Positions 1 through 5,475 of a stretch of DNA of 16,005 nucleotides are shown piece after piece (position 1 is the stretch's first letter; the number at the start of each line of letters is the position of its first letter). The stretch covers positions 1 through 16,005 of the forward strand of contig CANQVW010000022.1 of NCBI GenBank assembly GCA_947627395.1. The letters run 5' to 3'. The position numbers were made by a program, and so were the translations under genes. The DNA comes from an uncultured Bacilli bacterium (GTDB taxonomy: Bacteria; Bacillota_I; Bacilli_A; ML615J-28; CAG-698). Under the pieces are notes generated by a model. That model ran no database searches, was not told the origin of the DNA, and saw only the letters and a program-made list of their open reading frames with translations.

Positions 1-198
1 CCACCTATGTTTAATGGAAATCGTCTTCGACTGAGTTATGCAACTCAAAGCGATGTTATGCCACCTACCTTTGTCCTTTTTGTAAACGCTGAAAAGCATA
101 TGCATTTTTCTTACTTACGTTATTTAGAGAACCAAATTAGAAATACTTTTCATTTCGAAGGTGCACCAATTAAATTTGTATTACGTAAAAAAGAATAA
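1..198 (+). CDS. der: GTPase Der (EngA), C-terminal end only
   Basis: Der is a double-GTPase-domain protein that binds the 50S subunit late in ribosome assembly. Only its last 65 residues are in the window; the reading frame is open from base 1 (Pro-Pro-Met...) and ends with TAA at 196-198. The segment is the KH-like C-terminal domain: it contains PPTFVLFVN, then MHFSYLRYLENQIR, then FHFEGAPIKFVLRKK, which follow the family pattern PPTF-FVN, hFSYxRYLEN-IR, F-FEGTPI-. Both GTPase domains would lie upstream of the window. The ATG at 7 is internal and not a start. A terminator follows directly. In Bacillus der lies close upstream of spoIVA and hbs, as here, which supports the call. Confidence 0.93.
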   Translation, partial: PPMFNGNRLRLSYATQSDVMPPTFVLFVNAEKHMHFSYLRYLENQIRNTFHFEGAPIKFVLRKKE

Positions 199-206
199 AT
201 TATCCT

Positions 207-237
207 AAAAGTTGATTCATAAGAATCAGCTTTTTTT
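207..237 (+). terminator. Intrinsic terminator after der
   Basis: A 12-base-pair stem (207-218 with 223-234, one G-U pair) closes a four-base ATAA loop and runs into seven T residues at 231-237. It lies 8 bases after the der stop, so it should end the der transcript before the sporulation genes. Confidence 0.85.
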
Positions 238-262
238 ATATAATGAATCGGAAGGTGATAAA

Positions 263-499
263 ATGAACATTGGTAAAGTATTAAATTTAATTGCTGAAAA
301 TAACATTGATCCTGAAAAAGTATTTGCACTTGTTGAAAAAATAAAAAACACAGATTTAAAAAATGAAACAAATTTGCGTATGATTATAAGAGAAGCATCT
401 GAAATTGCAGGTAAAGAAATTGACCAATTTAAAGAAGATAGATTAGTTAAAAAAATCATGCAAGATGGGATTAACGAAGATTTACTTGATATGATTTAG
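263..499 (+). CDS. SpoVIF-like small sporulation protein
   Basis: A 78-residue, highly charged, helical protein with no membrane segment. The second half (about residues 38-78) reads as a SpoVIF family pattern: NLRMIIREASEIAGKEI followed by EDRLVKKIMQDGINEDLLDMI, compared with the family form in which a conserved RxLI/VxxxAxxAxKxV stretch is followed by EDxIVKxIxxGxIPxD. In Bacillus SpoVIF is a mother-cell protein needed for proper late coat assembly. The start chosen is ATG 263 because AAGGTGAT lies just before it (253-260); an in-frame ATG at 212 lies inside the der terminator hairpin. The stop codon overlaps the -35 element of the spoIVA promoter, so the gene sits directly in front of spoIVA. 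The family assignment is by eye and moderate; an unknown small spore protein is the alternative. Confidence 0.6.
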   Translation: MNIGKVLNLIAENNIDPEKVFALVEKIKNTDLKNETNLRMIIREASEIAGKEIDQFKEDRLVKKIMQDGINEDLLDMI

Positions 500-528
500 T
501 CATATTTAGTATCTTTTTTTCATAAAAT
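499..528 (+). promoter_or_regulatory. Sigma-E-type promoter of spoIVA
   Basis: GTCATATT at 499-506 is the consensus sigma-E -35, and CATAAAAT at 521-528 fits the CATAnnnT -10, with a 14-base spacer. spoIVA is sigma-E controlled in Bacillus. A transcript would start near 535, so the leader before ATG 549 would be only about 14 bases and would begin at the ribosome binding site. Confidence 0.85.
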
Positions 529-548
529 GAATTGTGGAGGAATATAAC

Positions 549-2021
549 ATGAGCAATGTAATTAAAGATGTAGCTTATCGAACGAATGGTGAGCTATACA
601 TAGGAGTTTTAGGAAGTGTTCGCTGTGGAAAATCAATGTTTATTCGTAAATTTATGCAAACTAAAGTTTTACCCTATGTACTAGAGGAAGAAAAAAATAA
701 AATTATTGATGAACTTCCTCAAAGTGCAGAAGGTAAATCCATTATGACTGTGGAACCTAAATTTGTTCCATCTAATCCAGCAACCATTGTTTTAGAAGAT
801 AATTTAACCTTAAGTATTCGTATGGTTGATTGTGTTGGATATGTTTTATCGAATGCGAAAGGATATAAAAATGAAGATGGAAGTCCTAGACTTGTAAAGA
901 CACCTTGGTTTACAGATGATATTCCATTTGATGAAGCAGCTCATTTAGGTACTCGAAAAGTCATGGAAAATCATTCTCATATAGGATTATTGCTGACAAG
1001 TGATGGTAGTTTTGGCGAATTCAAAAGAAAAGATTATGAAGAAGTAGAAGAACAATTGGTTGATGAAATGAAAGAATTACATAAGCCTTTTGTAATTGTT
1101 TTAAATACCATTGAACCAAATAGCAATCAAACATTAGAACTTGCTAAGAAACTTGAAGATAAATATCAGGTATCTGTTATTCCAGTTGATGTATCCACAT
1201 TATCAGATGCTGACATAGATAAAATTTTAAAAGAAGCATTAAATGAGTTCGATATTTCAAAACTTGAAATTAATGCCCCAACATGGTTATCTAATTTAGA
1301 TGAACACAATCCTCATAAAATCATGTTTGATAACATCATCAATGAAACAACAGGAACTTATCGTAAATTTAAAGAAGTTTCAGAAATTCAAAATAAATTA
1401 ATGGAATGTCCTTTATTTACACAAGTGGATATTGTAAAATTAGATAGTGGAACAGGAGAAGTTGAAATGGTTTTAGATTGTCCTGATGAATTGTATGATG
1501 ATATTTTAGAAGAGATTGTTGGTGACGCCATGAACGATAAAGGTGCATTTATCCAATTGTTACAAGAATGTATGATAGCAAAAGAAGAATATAAAAAATA
1601 TCAAAGTGCTTTAGAAGCCGTAAAATCCACAGGATATGGAATTGCAACTCCAACTGTTGAAGACATGACTTTAGATACTCCAGCAGTAATTAAACAAGGC
1701 TCAAGATACGGAATTAAACTTCGTGCACTTGCTCCATCCATTCATATGATTAAAGTGGATGTTGAAAGTTCTTTTGAACCAATCATTGGAAGTGAAGAAC
1801 AATCCAATATGTTGGTCGATAAACTCATGAAAGATTATGAAGTTGATCCAAATACAATGTGGCAATCAGAAATATTCGGAAGAAAACTTAGTGAAGTTGT
1901 AAATGATGGAGTTCGAGCTAAATTATATATGGTTCCTGAAAACATTCAATTTAAATTAAGAGAATGTATGGAAAAAATTGTAAATAAAGGAAAAGGAAGT
2001 TTTATTGCCATTGTTCTTTAA
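549..2021 (+). CDS. spoIVA: Stage IV sporulation protein A, coat basement ATPase
   Basis: SpoIVA is the ATP-hydrolysing protein that polymerises on the outer forespore membrane, anchors the spore coat and is also needed for cortex formation. The product is 490 residues, against 492 in Bacillus. It has a P-loop GSVRCGKS at residues 22-29, the following block DELPQSAEGKSIMT-EPKFVP, a DCVGY segment in the G3/Walker B position, and the hallmark C-terminal half including IKQGSRYGIKLRALAPSIHM and a C terminus ending in Ile-Val-Leu, where the Bacillus protein ends Ile-Ile-Leu. The start is ATG 549 because GGAGGA at 536-541 is correctly spaced; the GTG at 534 would put the start within the Shine-Dalgarno sequence. 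It is preceded by a consensus sigma-E promoter and followed by a hairpin terminator, so it is probably monocistronic. The neighbours der and HU match the Bacillus block. Confidence 0.97.
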   Translation: MSNVIKDVAYRTNGELYIGVLGSVRCGKSMFIRKFMQTKVLPYVLEEEKNKIIDELPQSAEGKSIMTVEPKFVPSNPATIVLEDNLTLSIRMVDCVGYVLSNAKGYKNEDGSPRLVKTPWFTDDIPFDEAAHLGTRKVMENHSHIGLLLTSDGSFGEFKRKDYEEVEEQLVDEMKELHKPFVIVLNTIEPNSNQTLELAKKLEDKYQVSVIPVDVSTLSDADIDKILKEALNEFDISKLEINAPTWLSNLDEHNPHKIMFDNIINETTGTYRKFKEVSEIQNKLMECPLFTQVDIVKLDSGTGEVEMVLDCPDELYDDILEEIVGDAMNDKGAFIQLLQECMIAKEEYKKYQSALEAVKSTGYGIATPTVEDMTLDTPAVIKQGSRYGIKLRALAPSIHMIKVDVESSFEPIIGSEEQSNMLVDKLMKDYEVDPNTMWQSEIFGRKLSEVVNDGVRAKLYMVPENIQFKLRECMEKIVNKGKGSFIAIVL

Positions 2022-2042
2022 ACAATTTAATTAATTATAAAT

Positions 2043-2085
2043 TAAAGTGTAATTTGATTCAATATCAGTTACACTTTATTTTATT
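2043..2085 (+). terminator. Probable terminator after spoIVA
   Basis: TAAAGTGTAA (2043-2052) pairs perfectly with TTACACTTTA (2069-2078), with a further short inner helix (TGAT with ATCA) in the loop and a T-rich tail. It lies 21 bases after the spoIVA stop. The stem is AU-rich and the tail is interrupted by A, so strength is uncertain. Confidence 0.6.
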
Positions 2086-2098
2086 AAAAATTCTTCAT

Positions 2099-2127
2099 TT
2101 GTATTTTTTTTTAAAAAATGATAAAAT
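2099..2127 (+). promoter_or_regulatory. Probable sigma-A promoter of the HU gene
   Basis: TTGTAT at 2099-2104 and TAAAAT at 2122-2127 are 17 bases apart, and TGA directly before the -10 makes it an extended -10. It would start transcription near 2134, about 17 bases before ATG 2151. Confidence 0.5.
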
Positions 2128-2150
2128 ATAGAAAAAGTGAGGAATTTAAA

Positions 2151-2435
2151 ATGTTGAAAAAAGATTATGTTGATCGTATTAGTGAAAGTCTACATATGAC
2201 TAAGAAAAATGTTTCTTTGGTATTTGATGAACTTTTTTCTTTATTTATAGATGATTTATCGCATCAGAAAAAAGTTGTCATTTCAGGATTTGGAACTTTT
2301 GAAGTAAAAAAAACTGAACCTTATGATGTATATAGTCCTGTTGATGGATCTATTATTAAAGATGTTTCCGTTACAAGAGTTTATTTTAAAAGTAGCAATC
2401 AATTAAAAAAAGTATTAAAAGAAAGAATAAAATAA
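2151..2435 (+). CDS. HU-family DNA-binding protein, divergent arm
   Basis: HU proteins are small dimers that bend and compact DNA. The product is 94 residues, close to the usual 90. It has the two N-terminal helices (residues 1-37), the turn VVISGFGTFEV (42-52), and a beta-arm and C-terminal helix ending LKKVLKERIK. The arm is unusual: the usual GRNPxTG tip is replaced by YSPVDGS (residues 61-67), keeping the intercalating-type Pro but losing Arg/Asn, and the usual FxPGKxLK is FKSSNQLKK. The arm also has acidic and neutral residues where typical HU is basic. The start is ATG 2151, with AGTGAGG eight bases upstream; the in-frame ATG at 2118 lies upstream of the predicted promoter -10. Its place after spoIVA matches hbs of Bacillus, so it could be the main HU or a specialised paralog. 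Confidence 0.85.
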   Translation: MLKKDYVDRISESLHMTKKNVSLVFDELFSLFIDDLSHQKKVVISGFGTFEVKKTEPYDVYSPVDGSIIKDVSVTRVYFKSSNQLKKVLKERIK

Positions 2436-2453
2436 AACTTTTTTTCATATATT
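2425..2453 (+). promoter_or_regulatory. Possible sigma-E-type promoter of the GerM-like gene
   Basis: GAATAAA at 2425-2431 matches five of seven positions of the sigma-E -35 (KMATATT), and CATATATT at 2446-2453 fits the CATAnnnT -10, with a 14-base spacer. The -35 overlaps the last codons of the HU gene. The same -10 octamer is found before yqfC. Confidence 0.5.
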
Positions 2454-2467
2454 AGACTGGTGATAGT

Positions 2468-2992
2468 ATGTTCTATTTCATTCGTAAGAAGGGAATGAAA
2501 CTTCTTTTTTTTACTATATTTTTTATTATACTTTTATTTTTTACCAGTCAAGTATTTAAAAAAGTTCATCATCAATTTGATTATGAAGTTTTATATGTTG
2601 ATTCATTAGAAAAGGATGAAAAAGAAATCATTCAATTTTGTTTATTGGATTTGGATAATCAATACCATTTGATCAATTTAGAAATTGTACCTACAGAGGA
2701 TTTATTTTCAAAAATTTTTGATTTATATCATCAAAATAAAAATGAATTACCTTTAGAGTATACATTGAATTGTTCAACAGTTATTTTAAATCGTTCTATT
2801 GAGGTTATAGAAGATACCATTTATATTACAATTTATGATGAAATTCCTTTTTTGTTAAATGATTCTTCATTAGACTATTTAACATCTGAAGAAGAATTGT
2901 TTCGTACTTTTAGAGCAATGAAATTAACTTACAGTTATTTAGGTATTAACAAGATGGTTATCAAATCTAATCAAAATGAATATGTTTTCTAA
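2468..2992 (+). CDS. Membrane-anchored protein, divergent GerMN-like domain
   Basis: A 174-residue protein with a basic N terminus and one hydrophobic segment (about residues 11-27), predicting an inner-membrane anchor with the rest outside the membrane. The outer part follows the GerMN layout: a strand YEVLYVD, a helix (SKIFDLYHQNK), the region LPLEYTLNCSTVILNRSIEVIEDTIYITIYDE, then the helix EELFRTFRAMKLTYSYLGI and a final strand KMVIKSN. GerMN domains occur in sporulation/germination proteins such as GerM, which takes part in assembly of the channel between mother cell and forespore. Bacillus GerM is a lipoprotein with two such domains; this one has a single domain and no lipobox Cys. It lies just upstream of rdgB, which is the place of gerM in Bacillus (gerM-rph-rdgB). 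GGTGAT at 2459-2464 precedes ATG 2468. The domain call rests on layout and synteny and needs profile support. Confidence 0.5.
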   Translation: MFYFIRKKGMKLLFFTIFFIILLFFTSQVFKKVHHQFDYEVLYVDSLEKDEKEIIQFCLLDLDNQYHLINLEIVPTEDLFSKIFDLYHQNKNELPLEYTLNCSTVILNRSIEVIEDTIYITIYDEIPFLLNDSSLDYLTSEEELFRTFRAMKLTYSYLGINKMVIKSNQNEYVF

Positions 2993-3021
2993 TTGAAAAA
3001 ATCTTAAAAATCATGTATAAT
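2993..3021 (+). promoter_or_regulatory. Sigma-A promoter of rdgB
   Basis: TTGAAA at 2993-2998 and TATAAT at 3016-3021 are 17 bases apart, a near-perfect housekeeping promoter. The -35 begins directly after the stop codon of the preceding gene. The start point would be near 3028, leaving a leader of about 13 bases before GTG 3041. Confidence 0.8.
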
Positions 3022-3040
3022 GAGTCTAGGAAGTGATAAA

Positions 3041-3613
3041 GTGAAAATCATATTAGCAACACATAACGAAAATAAAGTCATTGAAATCAGGAGAATGATT
3101 CATTTAGAGAATCAGTCATCTATTGAAATTGTTTCCCTGGAGGATTTAAAAGATTATGATGAGGTAGAAGAAACAGGGAAATCATTTGATGAAAATGCAC
3201 TTATTAAAGCGAAATATTATTATGAAAAATATCATTTACCATCACTTGCTGATGATTCTGGTTTAGTTGTTCCAGCTTTACATGGAGCTCCAGGAATTTA
3301 TTCTGCACGATATTCTGGTGGAAACGATGAGGATAATAATCAATTTTTGTTGAAAAATATGAAAGATATTACTGATCGTAGTGCTTTTTATAGTTGTACT
3401 ATTTGTTACTATGATGGGCTACCACATTATTTTAATGGTAAAGTTTATGGAACTATTGGATATACAGAAGTTGGTGAACATGGCTTTGGATATGATCCAC
3501 TATTTTATGTAGGAAAACGTACACTTGCACAGTTTTCAATGGATGAAAAGAACAAAATTAGTCACCGTGGAATAGCATTACAAAAATTTATGAAGTTTCT
3601 TCATCAAAAATAA
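3041..3613 (+). CDS. rdgB: RdgB/HAM1 family XTP/dITP pyrophosphatase
   Basis: The enzyme hydrolyses non-canonical purine nucleoside triphosphates (ITP, dITP, XTP) to monophosphates and so keeps them out of DNA and RNA. The 190-residue product carries the family signatures in order: the substrate loop ATHNENK near the N terminus, EETGKSFDENALIKA, the metal/catalytic block LADDSGLVVPALHGAPGIYS ending before ARYSGG, GFGYDPLFY, and EKNKISHRGIAL at the C terminus. The start chosen is GTG 3041 (product beginning Met-Lys-Ile-Ile-Leu-Ala-Thr-His-Asn), with AGGAAGTGAT just upstream. An in-frame ATG at 3020 overlaps the -10 box and cannot be in the transcript from this promoter. In Bacillus rdgB follows gerM and rph; here rph is absent. 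Confidence 0.95.
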   Translation: MKIILATHNENKVIEIRRMIHLENQSSIEIVSLEDLKDYDEVEETGKSFDENALIKAKYYYEKYHLPSLADDSGLVVPALHGAPGIYSARYSGGNDEDNNQFLLKNMKDITDRSAFYSCTICYYDGLPHYFNGKVYGTIGYTEVGEHGFGYDPLFYVGKRTLAQFSMDEKNKISHRGIALQKFMKFLHQK

Positions 3614-3621
3614 AAAAACTA

Positions 3622-3650
3622 TTTACTTTTCAACTAAAAAGTAGTATAAT
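3622..3650 (+). promoter_or_regulatory. Sigma-A promoter of rpsU
   Basis: TTTACT at 3622-3627 and a perfect TATAAT at 3645-3650 are separated by 17 bases. Transcription would begin near 3657, giving a leader of about 38 bases before the GTG start of rpsU at 3695. Confidence 0.75.
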
Positions 3651-3694
3651 ACTTGTATATGTATGTAAAGATGTTCAGAAGGGAGGGGACCAAG

Positions 3695-3880
3695 GTGTCA
3701 AAAATCGTAGTTAGAGAAAATGAATCAATTGAAGATACTTTAAAACGTTTCAAGAGAGAAGTATCAAAACGCGGAACCCTTACCGAATTACGTAAGCGTG
3801 AGCATTTCTTAAAACCAAGTGACGTTCGTAAGATGAAAAAAAGAGCTATGAAAAAAAATGGTGGACGTCGTAATTATTAA
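3695..3880 (+). CDS. rpsU: 30S ribosomal protein S21
   Basis: S21 is a small basic protein of the 30S platform close to the anti-Shine-Dalgarno end of 16S rRNA. The 61-residue product begins (M)SKIVVRENESIEDTLKRFKR, continues VSKRGTLTELRKREHFLKPS and ends in a basic tail with KKRAMKKNGGRRNY, the standard S21 layout. The start is GTG 3695, preceded by the very strong AGGGAGGGG at 3680-3688; upstream in-frame codons lack conservation. It has its own promoter and a terminator directly after it. Unlike the E. coli rpsU-dnaG-rpoD operon, it is separated from dnaG-rpoD by about 9 kb, as in Bacillus. Confidence 0.97.
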   Translation: MSKIVVRENESIEDTLKRFKREVSKRGTLTELRKREHFLKPSDVRKMKKRAMKKNGGRRNY

Positions 3881-3891
3881 AATAGTTATTT

Positions 3892-3919
3892 AGGTAAACA
3901 TTGTTTACCTTTTTATTTT
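3892..3919 (+). terminator. Intrinsic terminator after rpsU
   Basis: AGGTAAAC (3892-3899) pairs with GTTTACCT (3903-3910) around a three-base loop, followed by TTTTATTTT. It lies 11 bases after the rpsU stop and separates rpsU from the sporulation pair yqfC-yqfD. Confidence 0.85.
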
Positions 3920-3924
3920 ACTTT

Positions 3925-3954
3925 GTCATTTTATATTGACGTTCTTCATATATT
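3925..3954 (+). promoter_or_regulatory. Sigma-E-type promoter of yqfC-yqfD
   Basis: GTCATTTT at 3925-3932 (one change from GTCATATT) and CATATATT at 3947-3954 (fits CATAnnnT) are 14 bases apart. yqfC and yqfD are mother-cell sigma-E genes in Bacillus. The expected start near 3961 would leave a leader of only about 11 bases before ATG 3972. Confidence 0.72.
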
Positions 3955-3971
3955 TTATTGGTGAAATAAAA

Positions 3972-4181
3972 ATGTTAAAGAACAGTAAAATTAAATTATC
4001 AATTTATCAAGATGAGCGTGTTGTGATTGAAAATTATTTGGAATTGAAAGAAATCGATGAAGAAATCATAGTTGTAGATGGATACCAAATTCTAGGATCA
4101 TTTTTGCATATTCGTAAAATGGATGATTATATGATTGAAATTATAGGAAAAATCACGTCCATTATTTTAGGGGATCAATGA
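3972..4181 (+). CDS. yqfC: Sporulation protein YqfC
   Basis: YqfC is a small conserved protein of endospore formers, made in the mother cell; its molecular role is not established. The 69-residue product matches the C-terminal three-quarters of the family pattern: a segment with DERVVIENYLELKEIDEEII (enhanced N-terminal strand IEN-), then ILGSFLHIRKMDDYMIEIIG, then KITSIIL at the end. Bacillus YqfC is about 90 residues, so this copy is short at the N terminus. The start is ATG 3972 with a weak GGTGA at 3960-3964; a longer frame from TTG 3936 would begin upstream of the predicted -10, so I reject it. The stop overlaps the start of yqfD by four bases (ATGA), showing translational coupling. Confidence 0.85.
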   Translation: MLKNSKIKLSIYQDERVVIENYLELKEIDEEIIVVDGYQILGSFLHIRKMDDYMIEIIGKITSIILGDQ

Positions 4182-5305
4182 AATATTTTGTATCTATTCC
4201 TAAGAATGATAGGCAATTTTTATCAGGAAAGAACATTAAAAACATTCAGCTAAAGGAAGATACCATCGAATTTGAAACAAATGAAAAAAGCATACAACGA
4301 CTGCAAAATGAAATATCATCTATTTACTTAAAAAACCAAAGAAAAGAGAAAATAAAGAAAATTTTAAAAAAATACAGTATTGCTTTTATTTTTTTCTTAA
4401 TTACTCTTTTTTTATTAATGAATCAATCATTTACAATTCAATCCATTACCTTTCGATTAGAAGATACTTATGATGAAAAAGTTTTATCACATATTTATCA
4501 ATATACAAAAAAGATAGGACCATTTTTATATTTAAATTCCTCTATTCAAACCATTAATGATTCCTTAAGAAACGAATTTTATGATTATGAATGGATTGGT
4601 ATTGAAAAAAAAGGTTCAAGAATTATCATTAATATAAAAAAACAAGATGAACATAGCTTTTTAGATGAAGAAAGTTTAGTTCCTGGTGAGCTTGTTGCAA
4701 AAAAAGATGGAGTTATCCGTCTTTATTTTGTGAAAAAAGGTATTGTCTTGATTAAAGAAGGTCAAAGTGTTTTTGCTGGCGATATTTTAGTTACAGGAAA
4801 TGTAAAACATCAAATTGGAGGAATTGAATATATTCATCCTGTTGGTGTTGTTATTGCTGATATATTAGAATATCAAAATGTTCAAGTTAGAAAAAAACTT
4901 ACAACCATAAAACGAACTGGAAAAATAAAAACAGAAGAATTCTACTCTTTTTTTAATCATTCTAAAAAAATAAGTTCGCCATTTGAAAGTTTTGATATTG
5001 AAGAAAAAATAGTTTTAAATACTAAAATATTTAAAAAAATAAAAAGAATTTATTATGAAAAAAAAGAAATCACATCTACATATACATTTGATGAAGCTAT
5101 GGTATATGCTCAAAGTTTAATTCACAAAGACTTTTCAAGCCATCAAATTCATGAAAAAGAAGAATTAATTTATATGAATTTAATTCAATATCTTGAAGAT
5201 CGTGATTATTATTATTTTAAATATATTGTAAAAAAGAGAGAAAATATTGCTACGTTTCAAGCAATGAAACCAATAGAAAATTCTAATGATGAAGAAAATA
5301 ATTAA
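4178..5305 (+). CDS. yqfD: Sporulation protein YqfD
   Basis: YqfD is a membrane protein of the sporulating mother cell and partner of YqfC; its biochemical role is unknown. The product is 375 residues, slightly shorter than Bacillus YqfD (about 400). A cytoplasmic N-terminal part of about 65 residues ends in a basic stretch, followed by one membrane helix at about residues 66-84 and a large outer domain. That domain holds the family signature VIRLYFVKKGIVLIKEGQSV followed by FAGDILVTG, a biotinyl/lipoyl-like hammerhead pattern. ATG 4178 overlaps the yqfC stop by four bases and AGGGGAT precedes it. No terminator is obvious after the stop; phoH has its own promoter. Confidence 0.93.
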   Translation: MKYFVSIPKNDRQFLSGKNIKNIQLKEDTIEFETNEKSIQRLQNEISSIYLKNQRKEKIKKILKKYSIAFIFFLITLFLLMNQSFTIQSITFRLEDTYDEKVLSHIYQYTKKIGPFLYLNSSIQTINDSLRNEFYDYEWIGIEKKGSRIIINIKKQDEHSFLDEESLVPGELVAKKDGVIRLYFVKKGIVLIKEGQSVFAGDILVTGNVKHQIGGIEYIHPVGVVIADILEYQNVQVRKKLTTIKRTGKIKTEEFYSFFNHSKKISSPFESFDIEEKIVLNTKIFKKIKRIYYEKKEITSTYTFDEAMVYAQSLIHKDFSSHQIHEKEELIYMNLIQYLEDRDYYYFKYIVKKRENIATFQAMKPIENSNDEENN

Positions 5306-5326
5306 GTCATACAAACATTATATTAA

Positions 5327-5338
5327 ATGACAAGTCAT
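5327..5338 (+). repeat. Palindrome ATGACAAGTCAT upstream of phoH promoter
   Basis: Two 5-base arms, ATGAC and GTCAT, are separated by AA, and a further GTCAT lies upstream at 5306-5310 within a repeated AAGTCATA (5304-5311 and 5332-5339). The group lies 10 bases upstream of the phoH -35, an operator-like position. The two-base centre is too tight for an RNA hairpin terminator. No known regulator is recognised. Confidence 0.4.
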
Positions 5339-5348
5339 AAATTAATTC

Positions 5349-5377
5349 TTAACTTTTTTTAAAATTCATGATATAAT
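5349..5377 (+). promoter_or_regulatory. Sigma-A promoter of the phoH-recO operon
   Basis: TTAACT at 5349-5354 and TATAAT at 5372-5377 are 17 bases apart, with TGA just before the -10 (extended -10). The predicted start near 5384 leaves a leader of about 92 bases before phoH. It is the only clear promoter I see before the run phoH to recO. Confidence 0.75.
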
Positions 5378-5475
5378 AAAAATACATTTTATTGTTTATC
5401 TATGATAATGAATGAATGAAATCAATTCTTGAAATACTAATAGAAATATGATGAATAAAGGAACAAGTTATACAA

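Noticed and set aside
226..459. Reverse-strand frame opposite the SpoVIF-like gene, and others at 150-371, 5792-6046, 5910-6125, 9959-10261, 10298-10603, 12178-12363 and 14794-15054
   Set aside because: Each lies opposite a well-supported + strand gene, lacks a convincing ribosome binding site and has a composition expected of antisense shadow frames.
2405..2445. AAAAAAAGT pairing with ACTTTTTTT at the end of the HU gene, as a terminator
   Set aside because: Nine base pairs, but nearly all A-U with a 23-base loop; too weak to call. The same DNA also holds the sigma-E-like promoter elements.
3936..3971. Longer yqfC starting at TTG 3936
   Set aside because: It would begin upstream of the predicted -10, so the codon would not be in the sporulation transcript; ATG 3972 has a binding site.
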